NCBI RefSeq assembly: GCF_024158745.1
Contig: NZ_JAMZAW010000002.1
Span: 488,774-552,773 of the forward strand
Direction of reading: 5' to 3'
Length of the DNA: 64,000 nt
Source of the DNA: Paenibacillus tyrphae
GTDB lineage: Bacteria; Bacillota; Bacilli; Paenibacillales; NBRC-103111
The notes below the pieces were generated by a model. The model saw only the letters and a program-made list of their open reading frames with translations, ran no database searches and was not told the origin of the DNA. Shown here piece by piece: positions 17,501 to 26,795 of this stretch. The position numbers and the translations under genes were made by a program. Position 1 is the first letter of the stretch. Each line of letters begins with the position of its first letter.

Positions 17501-18661
17501 ATGGGAAGCTTGCGGTTCAAACAATTAGATTCGTTAAGAGGTTTGGCAGCGCTTACAGTTTTATTTCATCATCTCTTGCTGGCTATGCCGCAAAAGAATG
17601 CATTGACCACATTTCTTGAAGTCACGCCTGCCAGATTGTTTGTCAACGGGCATGGGGCGGTCATTTTATTTTTTCTGCTCAGCGGATTCGTGTTGTCGCT
17701 GCCGGTTTTGAACGGAAATTCACCCCCTTATTTTTCATTCCTTATTAAAAGATTGTTCCGAATTTATGTTCCTTATTTAGTTACAATTTGTATCATAATT
17801 TATATTGCCATTGTTTTATATCAAGGTATTTTGCCTGAATTCAATTCCTTTATCAACCAATCGTGGAAGAACGCTTCCGATCCCTCGTTAATCGCGGAGC
17901 ATATTTTATTCATCGGTAACCCTCATACGATATCTTATAATCCTGTGATCTGGACACTCATTCACGAGCTGCGCATCTCGATCGTCTTTCCGTTCATTGT
18001 CCTCATGGTCAAAAACTTCAAACCCCTCGTCTCTCTGATCGTTTGCTTGCTCCTTACTTTCATTGCCGGATTGGATGGAATGTTATTTAAGCTTCCAAGC
18101 AATGGATACCATTCAAGCTACTTTGATTCCTTGCATTATTTATCGCTCTTCATCATCGGTTCGTTAATTGCCAAGCATAGAAAGCAATTGATGGATATGT
18201 ACCGTCATTCAAAGGCTTCCTTGAAATGGACCGTGTTGATCTCCGCATTGCTCTTTTATAATTATTCGGAAGTGCTAAATAAGGATTTCTTCAAAAGGCT
18301 GTTCGATACGCCCTATAATTTTTACTTATCCGAGTACGGCATTGCCGTGGGCGCATCCGTGTTCATCGTTGCTTCGCTCGCTTCTTCCAAATTTTCCGAC
18401 TGGTTAACACATCCCGTGCTCGTCTTCCTGGGCAAAATATCGTACAGCTTATATTTAACTCATCTGGTGGTGATGTTGACGCTTGCTCACGCTTTGCACG
18501 GGCGATTGTCCAATTCCATGATCCTGTCCCTATCCTTTATAGGAGCGCTCATTGTAGCGGCAGTTTGCTGGTTTATGATCGAGCGGCCTTCCATGCAGCT
18601 GGGAAAATATTTAACGCGAAATAAGCAAGCCACAAGCAATCAACCTACAAGCCCGCTTTAA
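17501..18661 (+). CDS. Acyltransferase 3 family membrane protein
   Basis: A polytopic membrane protein of 386 residues of the OatA/NodX acyltransferase 3 family, which transfers acyl groups to cell-surface glycans. The N-terminal motif FKQLDSLRGLAALTVLFHH carries the catalytic-type His and the conserved Arg; about ten hydrophobic helices follow. No C-terminal SGNH domain is present. The start at 17501 follows AAGGAGGG by nine bases; an upstream in-frame start would precede that site. The gene is AT-richer than its neighbours, which hints at acquisition. The substrate is unknown; cell-wall or polysaccharide O-acetylation is the usual role. Confidence 0.82.
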   Translation: MGSLRFKQLDSLRGLAALTVLFHHLLLAMPQKNALTTFLEVTPARLFVNGHGAVILFFLLSGFVLSLPVLNGNSPPYFSFLIKRLFRIYVPYLVTICIIIYIAIVLYQGILPEFNSFINQSWKNASDPSLIAEHILFIGNPHTISYNPVIWTLIHELRISIVFPFIVLMVKNFKPLVSLIVCLLLTFIAGLDGMLFKLPSNGYHSSYFDSLHYLSLFIIGSLIAKHRKQLMDMYRHSKASLKWTVLISALLFYNYSEVLNKDFFKRLFDTPYNFYLSEYGIAVGASVFIVASLASSKFSDWLTHPVLVFLGKISYSLYLTHLVVMLTLAHALHGRLSNSMILSLSFIGALIVAAVCWFMIERPSMQLGKYLTRNKQATSNQPTSPL

Positions 18662-18690
18662 AAACTGCTTCCCTTGGTCAAAGTGCAAAG

Positions 18691-18721
18691 AGCCTGCCCC
18701 CTTCACAACAAGGAGCAGGCT
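18691..18721. terminator. Bidirectional terminator, acyltransferase/thrS
   Basis: AGCCTGC and GCAGGCT arms with inner CCCTT/AAGG pairs; T residues follow on the plus strand (TTTCTGC) and TTTGCACTTTG on the minus strand. It lies between convergent genes. Confidence 0.75.
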
Positions 18722-18747
18722 TTCTGCAAATCCTATCGTATAGCAGC

Positions 18748-20685
18748 TTACGCTTGCTTGGTCCGAATGTCTTCCCGGATCATCTCGATGACGCTATCTA
18801 CGCTGTGTGCGCCGAGGTCGCCTTGACCGCGCTTGCGGACGGAAGCGCCGGACGCTTGCACCTCATTTTCGCCGACAACGAGCATGTACGGAATTTTCTC
18901 AAGCTGCGCTTCGCGAATTTTATATCCGAGCTTCTCGTTGCGCAGATCGGCTTCGACCCGGATACCGGCGTTTTGCAGCTTCGCTTCGACTTCTTTGGCG
19001 TATTCGTCGAAGTTGCCGGAGACGGGAAGCACCTTCGCCTGGACCGGACACAGCCATGTCGGCAGCGCGCCGGCAAAGTTTTCGAGCAGGAAAGCGGTCA
19101 TCCGTTCCATGGTCGAAATAATGCCGCGGTGAATAACGACCGGACGATGCTTCTGGCCGTCGGTTCCGATGTACTCTAATTGGAAGCGCTCCGGCAGCAG
19201 GAAGTCGAGCTGCGCGGTCGACAGCGTCTCTTCTTTCTTGAGCGCGGTCTTGATCTGCACGTCCAGCTTCGGACCGTAGAAGGCCGCCTCGCCTTCCGCT
19301 TCGAAGAACGGCAGACCGAGCTCCTCGACCACCTCGCGAAGCATCCGCTGCGACATTTCCCACATTTCGTCGTTTTGGAAATATTTCTCCGTATCTTTCG
19401 GATCACGGTACGACAGACGGAAACGGTATTCCTTAATGCCGAAGTCCTCGTACACTTGACGGATCAGGTTCACGACGCGCGCGAACTCTTCCTTGATTTG
19501 ATCCGGGCGGCAGAAAATATGCGCGTCATTGAGCGTCATCGCGCGCACGCGGTGCAGGCCGGTAAGCGCTCCGGACATCTCGTAGCGGTGCATCGTTCCG
19601 AGCTCGGCGATCCGCACCGGCAGGTCGCGGTAGCTGCGCATGTCGCTCTTGTACACCATCATATGGTGCGGGCAGTTCATCGGGCGCAGCACAAGCTCTT
19701 CGTTGTCCAGTTCCATCTTAGGGAACATGTCTTCCTGATAATGCTCCCAGTGGCCGCTCGTTTTGTACAATTCCACGTTGGCAAGCACCGGCGTGTAGAC
19801 GTGCTGGTAGCCGAGACGCTCCTCCAGATCGACGATATAACGCTCCAGGGTGCGTCGTACTTTGGCGCCGTGCGGCAGCCAGATCGGAAGGCCTTGGCCA
19901 ACTTCGCTGGAGAAGGTGAACATTTTCAGCTCTTTGCCGAGCTTGCGGTGGTCGCGTTTTTTCGCTTCCTCCAACAAGTGCAAATGCTCGTCCAGCTCCG
20001 ATTTTTTCGGGAACGCCGTGCCGTAGATGCGCTGCAGCATTTTATTCTTGGAATCGCCGCGCCAGTAAGCGCCCGCTACGCTGAGCAGCTTGAACGCTTT
20101 GATCCGTCCGGTGGACGGAAGGTGCGGTCCGCGGCACAGGTCAAAAAATTCGCCTTGGTCATAAATCGTAATGACCGAATCTTCCGGAAGGTCGCGGATC
20201 AACTCCAGCTTAAGCGGGTCCTCCAGCTCGCCGAAAATGCCCAGCGCTTCCTCGCGGCTGACCACCCGGCGGCGGATCGGCAAGTTTTCCTGAACGATGC
20301 GCTCCATTTCTTTCTCGATTTTGCTCAGATCTTCCGGGGTGATCGACGTTTCCATATCGATATCGTAGTAGAACCCGTCTTCGATCACCGGTCCGATGCC
20401 GAGCTTGACGCTTTTATTGCCGTACAGCCGTTTAATGGCCTGCGCCATCAAATGCGCCGTGCTGTGACGGTATACCTCCAGACCTTCTTCGCTGTCCAGC
20501 GTAACGATTTGCAGCGCGGCGTCTTCTTGCAGCGGCGTGCTCAAGTCGACCAGCTTTCCGTTGAGTTTGCCTACGACGGCATTTTTTTTCAGCCCCGAGC
20601 TGATCGAGCCTGCGATCTCTTCCACCGTCGTTCCCTGCGGATATTCCTTCACCGCTCCGTCGGGGAAAGTTACTTTTACAGCCAT
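18748..20685 (-). CDS. thrS: Threonyl-tRNA synthetase
   Basis: A class II aminoacyl-tRNA synthetase of 645 residues charging tRNA-Thr. Order: N-terminal TGS domain (about 1-63), SAD editing domain (about 64-225, with [10 protein letters not shown], where the HxxxH metal site is visible), the catalytic core with the zinc ligands in RPMNCPHHM and motif 3 region, and a C-terminal anticodon-binding domain. The start at 20685 ([10 protein letters not shown]) is preceded by GGAGGT at eight bases. A T-box leader with terminator lies directly upstream, so expression should rise when uncharged tRNA-Thr accumulates. Confidence 0.97.
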   Translation of the reverse strand: MAVKVTFPDGAVKEYPQGTTVEEIAGSISSGLKKNAVVGKLNGKLVDLSTPLQEDAALQIVTLDSEEGLEVYRHSTAHLMAQAIKRLYGNKSVKLGIGPVIEDGFYYDIDMETSITPEDLSKIEKEMERIVQENLPIRRRVVSREEALGIFGELEDPLKLELIRDLPEDSVITIYDQGEFFDLCRGPHLPSTGRIKAFKLLSVAGAYWRGDSKNKMLQRIYGTAFPKKSELDEHLHLLEEAKKRDHRKLGKELKMFTFSSEVGQGLPIWLPHGAKVRRTLERYIVDLEERLGYQHVYTPVLANVELYKTSGHWEHYQEDMFPKMELDNEELVLRPMNCPHHMMVYKSDMRSYRDLPVRIAELGTMHRYEMSGALTGLHRVRAMTLNDAHIFCRPDQIKEEFARVVNLIRQVYEDFGIKEYRFRLSYRDPKDTEKYFQNDEMWEMSQRMLREVVEELGLPFFEAEGEAAFYGPKLDVQIKTALKKEETLSTAQLDFLLPERFQLEYIGTDGQKHRPVVIHRGIISTMERMTAFLLENFAGALPTWLCPVQAKVLPVSGNFDEYAKEVEAKLQNAGIRVEADLRNEKLGYKIREAQLEKIPYMLVVGENEVQASGASVRKRGQGDLGAHSVDSVIEMIREDIRTKQA

Positions 20686-20711
20686 GTCCACTACCTCCAA
20701 TAATTGTAGAA

Positions 20712-21019
20712 AATACAAAAAGCGTATCATCCCGAAAGGGACGAGTACGCTTAGCTCGTGGTTCCACCCTAATTCAATCCGCAGCTCATCAGTTGAACAA
20801 AAAGAACATGCTGCGAATCCTCAACTCATTCGGTAACGGGAATGATCCGGCGATTTATACTGCGCGTCTCCACCCGCTGGTCTTATCGGCGAGGGCGACG
20901 TTTTCCAAATCACGGCTACAAAGGGGTAACCGATTGACGTTCGCTGAAGGGGATTGCAGCCGGGTGTCCCCTCTCTCTGGACAGCACTTCAACCGATCGT
21001 GTCTTCGATCTTTGCCTTA
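20712..21019 (-). promoter_or_regulatory. T-box riboswitch leader of thrS
   Basis: On the minus strand the hallmark T-box sequence GGGTGGAACCACG (20757-20769) is followed by a terminator hairpin (20720-20752; AAGCGTACTCGTCCC against its complement) and a T run. The leader of about 300 bases has a long stem I whose base pairs GGGGTAA with TTACCCC. An ACG triplet (Thr) preceded by GA on the 3' side of stem I could be the specifier, but I could not verify the fold. T-boxes bind uncharged tRNA and favour the antiterminator. Confidence 0.9.
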
Positions 21020-21949
21020 CCCCTTATTATATTCAGCCGCCGTCGAGCGGTCAAGGTTTTGGCATAGCCGACAGTAGCCGCACAGTTCCACACGATTTTC
21101 AAAAATTTGCCGAATCGTCTTGATCACCTGCAAATCCGGCTCGCGGGTGTGGATATAGATCTGCTGCGGAGATACCGTAATCAGCGTGCTGACAATCATA
21201 TCCTCGAAATTCATATCTTTCTCGAGCGTTTCTACCGTTACGACGGCATCCGCATCGTTCGTTTCGATCTTCTCCAGATGCTCGCCAAGCAGCATAAATT
21301 CATTGCCGCCTTTGTGAATAAGGTGAACGAACGGAATTTTCGCTTCCTGAATATAGACGAAATATTGCAGCAGGGAAATGAATTCGCGATACTGCCGGTC
21401 CATGACGAATTCGTCGACGGCATATTCGACAACTTCGCGGAGCTCGTTCAAGTAATCCGGCGCCCGGAAGCGCAGAAAGCCGTCCAAATTCAGTTCCGTA
21501 TGCTCTTCGATGTATTCGGTAAGCAGGACGGTCAGCTTGTTTTTCCGCCGCAGATACGCTTCACTCTTGTCCGATTTGACCGCCGCCGAATCGTTCCGCT
21601 CCCCCAGCATTTGGCTGCAATAGCCTAGGATGCTGTCCGTCTCTTCGTCCTGCTTGTAATGAAACTCATGACGGATCATATGACGCAGCAGGCGCTGCTC
21701 TTCTTCCGCCAATAAATAGTCCGCCAGGGCGCCGGCCGCCGCTTCATAAAGTGCGTGACCGTCGGCCTGCAGCTGAAAAGCCGGCATAACCGCGCTCACT
21801 TCGACTCGCTGCAGACCGTTCCGCCGGTCCAGAACGATCCGGATCTTGTTCTCCTTATGTAGCCGTTCGCCGAAAAGCTCGACAAGACGCAAAAGCCGGT
21901 CAGCCTGAGCTTCGGAGCGTTTCACCATTACGATCGTCAACAGCTTCAT
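21017..21949 (-). CDS. ytxC: Putative sporulation protein YtxC
   Basis: A 310-residue protein matching the YtxC family, found next to thrS in spore-forming Bacillales. No signal peptide or membrane helix is visible. The central part is helical and charged, and the C-terminal third ends in CGYCRLCQ, a short cysteine cluster. Function is not established beyond association with sporulation. An AAGGAGAG lies about 11 bases before the ATG. Its final codons overlap the thrS promoter, so readthrough from ytxC could also reach thrS. Confidence 0.8.
   Translation of the reverse strand: MKLLTIVMVKRSEAQADRLLRLVELFGERLHKENKIRIVLDRRNGLQRVEVSAVMPAFQLQADGHALYEAAAGALADYLLAEEEQRLLRHMIRHEFHYKQDEETDSILGYCSQMLGERNDSAAVKSDKSEAYLRRKNKLTVLLTEYIEEHTELNLDGFLRFRAPDYLNELREVVEYAVDEFVMDRQYREFISLLQYFVYIQEAKIPFVHLIHKGGNEFMLLGEHLEKIETNDADAVVTVETLEKDMNFEDMIVSTLITVSPQQIYIHTREPDLQVIKTIRQIFENRVELCGYCRLCQNLDRSTAAEYNKG
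21026..21054 (-). promoter_or_regulatory. thrS promoter inside the 3' end of ytxC
   Basis: TTGACC (21049-21054) and TATAAT (21026-21031) are spaced by 17 bp on the minus strand. The promoter lies within the last codons of ytxC and would start transcription near 21019, at the beginning of the T-box leader. Confidence 0.75.
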
Positions 21950-22113
21950 CCAGGGTCACACTCTCCTTTCGGGCCTTACGATTCCTTTAAAGTATATGGC
22001 TGGACCTTCGCAGATATACAAAGTACAGACACCCGGGACGTAGCAATAACTGTGAGGAGAATTGATGAGGTATCTCTTTATCGTGATACCAATTGTATTT
22101 TTTGACACATTTA

Positions 22114-22130
22114 TGATACAATATGTATCA
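22114..22130. promoter_or_regulatory. 17-bp perfect palindrome in the L,D-transpeptidase promoter
   Basis: TGATACA-ATA-TGTATCA has perfect 7-bp arms. It overlaps the space between a TTGACA (22102-22107) and a TATCAA (22126-22131) 18 bp downstream, so a bound repressor would block this promoter. No regulator gene is adjacent. Confidence 0.45.
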
Positions 22131-22160
22131 ATCACAAAATACGATCCTGGGAGGTTTGCT

Positions 22161-23690
22161 ATGCAGCATCTTCGCCAAAGGTTCAAATCGCCGGCTGCGG
22201 ACAAGCTGGTTCGTCTGCACAAAAATATTTACCTTAACCGCAACGACCCCAAGTATCACGAAAAGGTGATCACTTATCTCGATCCGCACTCCCCCGAGGC
22301 GCATTACAAGCTGGGGCAATATTTCGAGAACAACGGCAATATCGGTAAAGCGCTGCAGCATTATAAAGAAGCGATGAGCACGTATCCTTCGCCGTATTAT
22401 TTTCCCGCTTCCGGCTCGATCCGGCGGCTGACGAAGGAGAAAACTCCCGCTGTCCCCGGACCTCAAGCCGCTATAAGTGCAAGCTCGAGTTCTCCAGGTA
22501 CGAAAAGAAAAAGTGCTGCCTACGGCTTAAAAATGCTGCTGCTGGTGCTTCTGTTCATCAACGTGCTGCTGCTGGCCCTGCTGTACGGACCGACCGCCGT
22601 TTCTAAGGTCGTGTCGGCGTTTATGCCTTGGAGCGTCGGGAAAGAAGTCACGTATGAAAGCGTCGAAACCGCTTACGTCCTGCATTTTCCTTACGGAGAG
22701 CCGCAGAAGGCTGTAGAGGAGGCGCTTCATAAGAAAGCGCTGCAGCTTGCAAACGATCATCCGAAGCAAACGATCGTCCTGTACGGCATCGCCTCCGGCG
22801 TTCGAAACGCGGATAATCAAGCGGCGCCGCTGAGCGACGAGCAGCTTAAGGCCAAGGCATTTGTCTTGGCGGAATACAATCCGGCCGTCGATACTTCGGT
22901 CAAAATCCGGTTCCTTCACCCGGAATTTCAAAAGCTCCGGACGACGGCCGGAGCCCAATTGATCCGGACGGCGCTTGACGCTTACGCTGCGGATCACGGA
23001 TCGCCCCCCTCCTCCATCGAACAGCTGTTTCAGCCTTATCCCAATAACTATGCCAGCTATATGCCTATAGAAACGATTACCGGTTCGGCTCATGTCCGAA
23101 CCGTTTTTGATGGGAGCGGCGGATGGGTTTACGATGCCCGTGCCCAAGACCCCGCGCGCAGGTTTTATCCGAATGTCGCGTGGGTGGGTGCATCCGGGGC
23201 GGCAACCGCCTCCGCCAGCCTTCCTTTCGAACCGGTCACGGTCACGATCGACAAAAGCGCTCACTTGCTCCGGCTGAACGCCGGCCCGGTGGTGCTAGCG
23301 GAGCTGTCGGTCGGATTGGGTGCCGACGGCCGAACTCCCGACGGCGCCTTGACCGTCCTGGAGCGGGTCCGTGAGCCGCAAGGGAGCCGCCCAGGGGTGT
23401 ACGGCACCGCTGCCTTGGGGATGGGCGAGATCGCCATTCACGGCACCACGGACGCAGCATCGATCGGCGCGAACCGGTCGCTCGGCTGCATCCGGCTGAC
23501 GAACGAGGCGATGTCCGCTCTGTACCCGCTTGTGCCGCGGGGCTCGCGGGTCGTCATCGGCAGCGGTACGGGCGGAAGCGGCGGCGCCCCGGTTCTAGTC
23601 CAGCCGGAGCTGCTGCTTCCGGGCAAGGACGGCTTGGGCCGCGGAGCCGAGGAGAAGGCCAAGCACCGTGTCTTCCAGTGGTTAGGCTAA
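22161..23690 (+). CDS. L,D-transpeptidase (YkuD) with N-terminal TPR-like region
   Basis: A 509-residue protein. Residues 1-80 are cytosolic and contain a TPR-like helix pair (PEAHYKLGQYFENNGNIGKALQHYKEA region). One membrane helix covers about 123-142, and the rest is extracytoplasmic. The C-terminal YkuD domain has the catalytic motif with His in AIHGTT and Cys in SLGCIRL, so it can cross-link peptidoglycan through L,D-bonds. A middle segment of about 230 residues is of unknown fold. The start at 22161 is chosen because GGGAGG lies at the proper distance; the frame is open further upstream across the promoter. A bidirectional terminator follows. Confidence 0.88.
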   Translation: MQHLRQRFKSPAADKLVRLHKNIYLNRNDPKYHEKVITYLDPHSPEAHYKLGQYFENNGNIGKALQHYKEAMSTYPSPYYFPASGSIRRLTKEKTPAVPGPQAAISASSSSPGTKRKSAAYGLKMLLLVLLFINVLLLALLYGPTAVSKVVSAFMPWSVGKEVTYESVETAYVLHFPYGEPQKAVEEALHKKALQLANDHPKQTIVLYGIASGVRNADNQAAPLSDEQLKAKAFVLAEYNPAVDTSVKIRFLHPEFQKLRTTAGAQLIRTALDAYAADHGSPPSSIEQLFQPYPNNYASYMPIETITGSAHVRTVFDGSGGWVYDARAQDPARRFYPNVAWVGASGAATASASLPFEPVTVTIDKSAHLLRLNAGPVVLAELSVGLGADGRTPDGALTVLERVREPQGSRPGVYGTAALGMGEIAIHGTTDAASIGANRSLGCIRLTNEAMSALYPLVPRGSRVVIGSGTGGSGGAPVLVQPELLLPGKDGLGRGAEEKAKHRVFQWLG

Positions 23691-23723
23691 GCGTTGGCGC
23701 GAGCCGTGCATAAACATACGCAA

Positions 23724-23772
23724 AAAGACGCCTTCCTTCGAGCCTGAGATGGTTCGAAGAGCAAGCGTCTTT
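23724..23772. terminator. Bidirectional terminator, L,D-transpeptidase/mqnC
   Basis: AAAGACGC and GCGTCTTT arms with inner CTTCG/CGAAG pairs, T-rich on both sides, between convergent genes. Confidence 0.75.
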
Positions 23773-23781
23773 GATTTTGTG

Positions 23782-24921
23782 CTAATTTTGCATAATGAAG
23801 TCTTTATGCACCTGAGCCGTTTCGTCGTCGAAGCGGCGCAGAATCTCATAGCGTGTATTGCGCTGCGCAGGAATTTTGCCCGCTTCCCGAATGAGCTGCA
23901 GCGTCGATCCGATGTTCACCTTGTGTGTCGTCCCTGCCGCGGATACGACGTTTTCTTCGATCATCGTCGAGCCGAAATCGTTGCAGCCGTAATGCAGCGA
24001 CTGTTTGCCGACTTCCGGTCCCATCGTCACCCAGGACGACTGGAAGTTCTTAATGTTGTCGAGCATGATGCGGCTGATCGCAACGTTTTTAAGGTAATCT
24101 TGCGGCCCCAGCTTCTCCGCCTTCAGATTCGTGTTGTCCGGTTGGAACGTCCAAGAGATGAAGGCCAGGAAGCCAGCCGTATTGTAGCCGTTAGCGATGC
24201 ATTCATCCTGCGCGTCGCGGATGCGAAGCAGGTGCAGCGCGCGTTCCTCGATCGTCTCGCCAAAGCCGATCACCATCGTCCCGGTCGTGTTCATACCGAC
24301 TTTGTGGGCCGTTTGCATGACATCCATCCAGTCGCGCCACGAGCCTTTCAGACGGCTGATTTTGCGGCGGGTGCGGTCGTCGAGAATTTCCGCGCCGCCC
24401 CCGGGCAGCGAATCCAGCCCGGCTTCGTGAATGGCCCGGATCACTTCCTCCAGAGACAGGCCGTTTGATACTTCTTTCATTTTCATAATCTCGGCCGGGG
24501 AGAACGAGTGCATCGTAATGTTCGGGAACCGCTGCTTGATTTCTTTCAGCAGATCGGTGTAATAGCTGAAAGGCAGGTTCGGGTTCGTGCCCCCCTGCAT
24601 CAAAATTTCGGTTCCTTCCACGTCGATCGTTTCCTGTATCTTTTGAAAAATCACCTCGTTCGGCAGCACGTAGCCTTCTGCCGAGCCCGGTGCGCGGTAG
24701 AAGGCGCAAAAACGGCAGTACACATCGCAAATGTTCGTATAATTGACATTCCGGCCGATCACGAAAGTCGTAACCGGCTCCGGATGATGCCGCAGCATAA
24801 TTTGGTTGGCCACATGGCCCATTTTTTCGATTTCGTCCGATTCATAGAGCGCCATACAGTCTTCCAGACTGATCCGGTTTCCCGCCAGCGCGCTATCCAA
24901 TATCCGGTCGATGGAACTCAT
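23782..24921 (-). CDS. mqnC: Cyclic dehypoxanthinyl futalosine synthase
   Basis: MqnC is a radical SAM enzyme of the futalosine pathway of menaquinone synthesis; it cyclises dehypoxanthine futalosine. The 379-residue protein carries the cluster motif CDVYCRFC (CX3CX2C), the N-terminal NVNYTNIC stretch and the GGGAEIL segment typical of MqnC/CofH-like proteins. The ATG at 24921 lies nine bases after AAAGGAG; an ATG three codons earlier directly abuts that site. No other mqn gene is in the window, so the pathway is presumably scattered. Presence of MqnC implies that this organism makes menaquinone by the futalosine route, unlike B. subtilis. Confidence 0.9.
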   Translation of the reverse strand: MSSIDRILDSALAGNRISLEDCMALYESDEIEKMGHVANQIMLRHHPEPVTTFVIGRNVNYTNICDVYCRFCAFYRAPGSAEGYVLPNEVIFQKIQETIDVEGTEILMQGGTNPNLPFSYYTDLLKEIKQRFPNITMHSFSPAEIMKMKEVSNGLSLEEVIRAIHEAGLDSLPGGGAEILDDRTRRKISRLKGSWRDWMDVMQTAHKVGMNTTGTMVIGFGETIEERALHLLRIRDAQDECIANGYNTAGFLAFISWTFQPDNTNLKAEKLGPQDYLKNVAISRIMLDNIKNFQSSWVTMGPEVGKQSLHYGCNDFGSTMIEENVVSAAGTTHKVNIGSTLQLIREAGKIPAQRNTRYEILRRFDDETAQVHKDFIMQN

Positions 24922-24983
24922 CGCTTTCATCTCCTTTATGCTCTCATCCTACCATAAAATACTCCGCTCCTGCCATACTAAAA

Positions 24984-25018
24984 GACCGCCATTTTCCGAG
25001 GAGCGGAAAGCGGCGGCC
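24984..25018 (-). terminator. Terminator after the EAL gene
   Basis: GACCGCCATTTTCCG pairs with CGGAAAGCGGCGGCC (a few wobbles), and TTTTAG follows on the minus strand. It lies about 40 bp after the EAL-gene stop and upstream of mqnC. Confidence 0.75.
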
Positions 25019-25056
25019 GTTTTTGTGACTAATTTGTGATCATCGGCACAAAGCTT

Positions 25057-26430
25057 TCAAGCGGGATGCATCTGCCGGTGGCCTACGATTTTTTCTTTGA
25101 CCAATTGAAGCTGCTGAACCCGTTCCTGGTCCGTCACAAGCGGCTGCGGACGGGCAAAATAAAAGCCTTGTACCATATGCACCTGCATCTCGCAAAGCAT
25201 GCTGAGCTCTTCCGGCCGTTCCACGCCTTCGGCGATCACTTGGCAGTTCATGTTGTCGGCGAAGTGCAGCAGCGCCTTCAGCAGCGATTGCTTGACGGAC
25301 ATCCGGTCGATCTCGGCAATGACCGATCTGTCAATTTTGATGATGTCAGGCACCAGCTCGGAGATCGATTGCAGGCTCGAATAACCGGCCCCTGCATCGT
25401 CCACGGCAAAGCGGAACCCATGAGCGCGGCAAGCGTTCATGACAGCCCCTATGTATTGAAAATCCCGAATCGCGTGACGTTCCGTAATTTCCAGAACGAC
25501 CTGCGAGGCCGAAATGGCCGGAAATTGCTTCAATGTTTCCAGCAGCTGATGCAGAAACAACGGATGTCCGAGCGAAACGGGCGTCACGTTAATAAACACC
25601 TGCTCTTGAATCGCCCGTAACGATATTTCCATGAACGCTTTCTTGATGACCAGAAATTCGAATCTCGATAAAAGATCGGCTTGGTAAGCCATATCGAACA
25701 GCTCGGCGGGCGTGTGGAACGGCGAGTTTTGCGGACCGCGGGTCAATATTTCCCAGCCATATAATTCGCCGCTGGCCAAATTAAGAATCGGTTGGGCGAG
25801 AACGAAAATGCTCTCCTGCTTCAAAATGTCCAACAGATGCTCCCGGGTCGGGCAAAAATGCGGCGGCAGCTTTTTCGTCGCGATGCAACGGGCATAATGA
25901 TAGGCCGCTTGAATGCCGGCGGACGTGTTCTCGAGGTCCGAACCGATGATATAGCACCCGCTTTGCAGTGATACGGGAGCTTGTGCGTCGGTGTCCGCAT
26001 GCATGCGCAGCCTGCGCGAAACTTCCTTTTGCAGTTCCTGCGCCTTGCGCTGCAATTCGTCGAACCCGCAGACGGCTTGTTCTTTAACGAAAATACCGTA
26101 ATCGTCGAGCGCAAACTGGCGGACTCCGATCACGTCTTTGTCCCGGAAGCAGGAAGGCAGCAGCTCCAGGATCGTCTGCCGGATACGACCCTGCAAGGCG
26201 CAGAGCCTCGCTTCGGAATAAGTGGAAAACATATGATGAAAATCTTCCAAGTACAGCAAAATAAACCCGCACGATTTTCCTTGGCTCCGGTACCGTTTGA
26301 CCAGCGAGAGCACCGGATTGCGAAACGTAAACTCCGGGGGAAAAAAGCGGAGCGCCCTGCTCGGATAAGGCAGCCGGAGTAACATCCGGATTCGTTCTTT
26401 CCACTCACCTGAAGCAAATGAAAATGTCAT
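25057..26430 (-). CDS. EAL-domain c-di-GMP phosphodiesterase with degenerate GGDEF
   Basis: A 457-residue cytosolic signalling protein. The N-terminal half (about 50-200) looks like a GGDEF domain that has lost its signature (FALDDYGIF where GGDEF is expected), so it is probably regulatory. The C-terminal EAL domain (about 210-445) reads EIL in the signature (WEILTRGP) and keeps the metal and catalytic residues in FINVTP, LEITER, DDAGAG, IKIDRS and AEGVE, so hydrolysis of c-di-GMP is likely. The start at 26430 follows AGGGGG by six bases; a longer frame upstream has no such site. It stands alone. Confidence 0.85.
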   Translation of the reverse strand: MTFSFASGEWKERIRMLLRLPYPSRALRFFPPEFTFRNPVLSLVKRYRSQGKSCGFILLYLEDFHHMFSTYSEARLCALQGRIRQTILELLPSCFRDKDVIGVRQFALDDYGIFVKEQAVCGFDELQRKAQELQKEVSRRLRMHADTDAQAPVSLQSGCYIIGSDLENTSAGIQAAYHYARCIATKKLPPHFCPTREHLLDILKQESIFVLAQPILNLASGELYGWEILTRGPQNSPFHTPAELFDMAYQADLLSRFEFLVIKKAFMEISLRAIQEQVFINVTPVSLGHPLFLHQLLETLKQFPAISASQVVLEITERHAIRDFQYIGAVMNACRAHGFRFAVDDAGAGYSSLQSISELVPDIIKIDRSVIAEIDRMSVKQSLLKALLHFADNMNCQVIAEGVERPEELSMLCEMQVHMVQGFYFARPQPLVTDQERVQQLQLVKEKIVGHRQMHPA

Positions 26431-26525
26431 AAATTTCCCCCTAACCGGCAGCAACAACTTGTCCCTACTATCATATCACGAGTTCGTTATAGTGAATAGG
26501 GCGGCATTCCTTTTTTTCACAGAAA

Positions 26526-26552
26526 AGCCGATGATCCCCTGAATCATCGGCT
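26526..26552 (-). terminator. Terminator of the met operon, distal copy
   Basis: A 10-bp perfect stem AGCCGATGAT/ATCATCGGCT with a 7-base loop; on the minus strand it is followed by TTTTCTGTGAAAAAAAGG. A second copy of the stem-loop, nearest to metC, is at 26759-26782. Confidence 0.75.
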
Positions 26553-26758
26553 GAGCTTGTTGAGAAACCGCTTCGCGTATAAAACTCTCTGCATACGCCG
26601 GTGGGGTATATCCCTCCAGCCGCTCTTGAAACCCGTGAATTTGATTAGAATTTGTGGTATTTTCACGGGTTTCAAAGGCGGACGTAAACTCTTACGGGAT
26701 ATACCCCACCTCTATTTGTCTGAGTTTTTCTACTTCCAAGGTTTCTCAACACTCTGGA
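26553..26758 (-). mobile_element. Hairpin-rich element inserted in the metC terminator (copy A)
   Basis: Read in the metC direction, the element begins CAGAGTGTTGAG and ends CTCAACAAGCTC. It contains nested perfect inverted repeats: 15 bp at 26600-26614/26696-26710 (GGTGGGGTATATCCC) and 14 bp at 26626-26639/26662-26675. The flanks are 24-bp direct repeats, 26529-26552 and 26759-26782, identical at 23 of 24 positions. Each flank is itself a terminator stem-loop (CGATGAT with loop and ATCATCG). A second copy with the same ends and orientation relative to its gene lies at 51630-51843. No reading frame of note is present. Confidence 0.65.
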
Positions 26759-26795
26759 CGATGATCCCTTGAATCATCGGCTTTTATTCCTTTGT

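Noticed and set aside
19180..20703. Long plus-strand frame of 507 codons opposite thrS
   Set aside because: Shadow of thrS codon bias; composition (many His, Arg, Val) is typical of an antisense frame and no start signal exists.
26526..26782. Group II intron of the type that inserts after terminators
   Set aside because: The element is only about 206 bp, encodes no reverse transcriptase, and shows no domain V motif; the duplicated 24-bp flanks fit a DNA insertion better.
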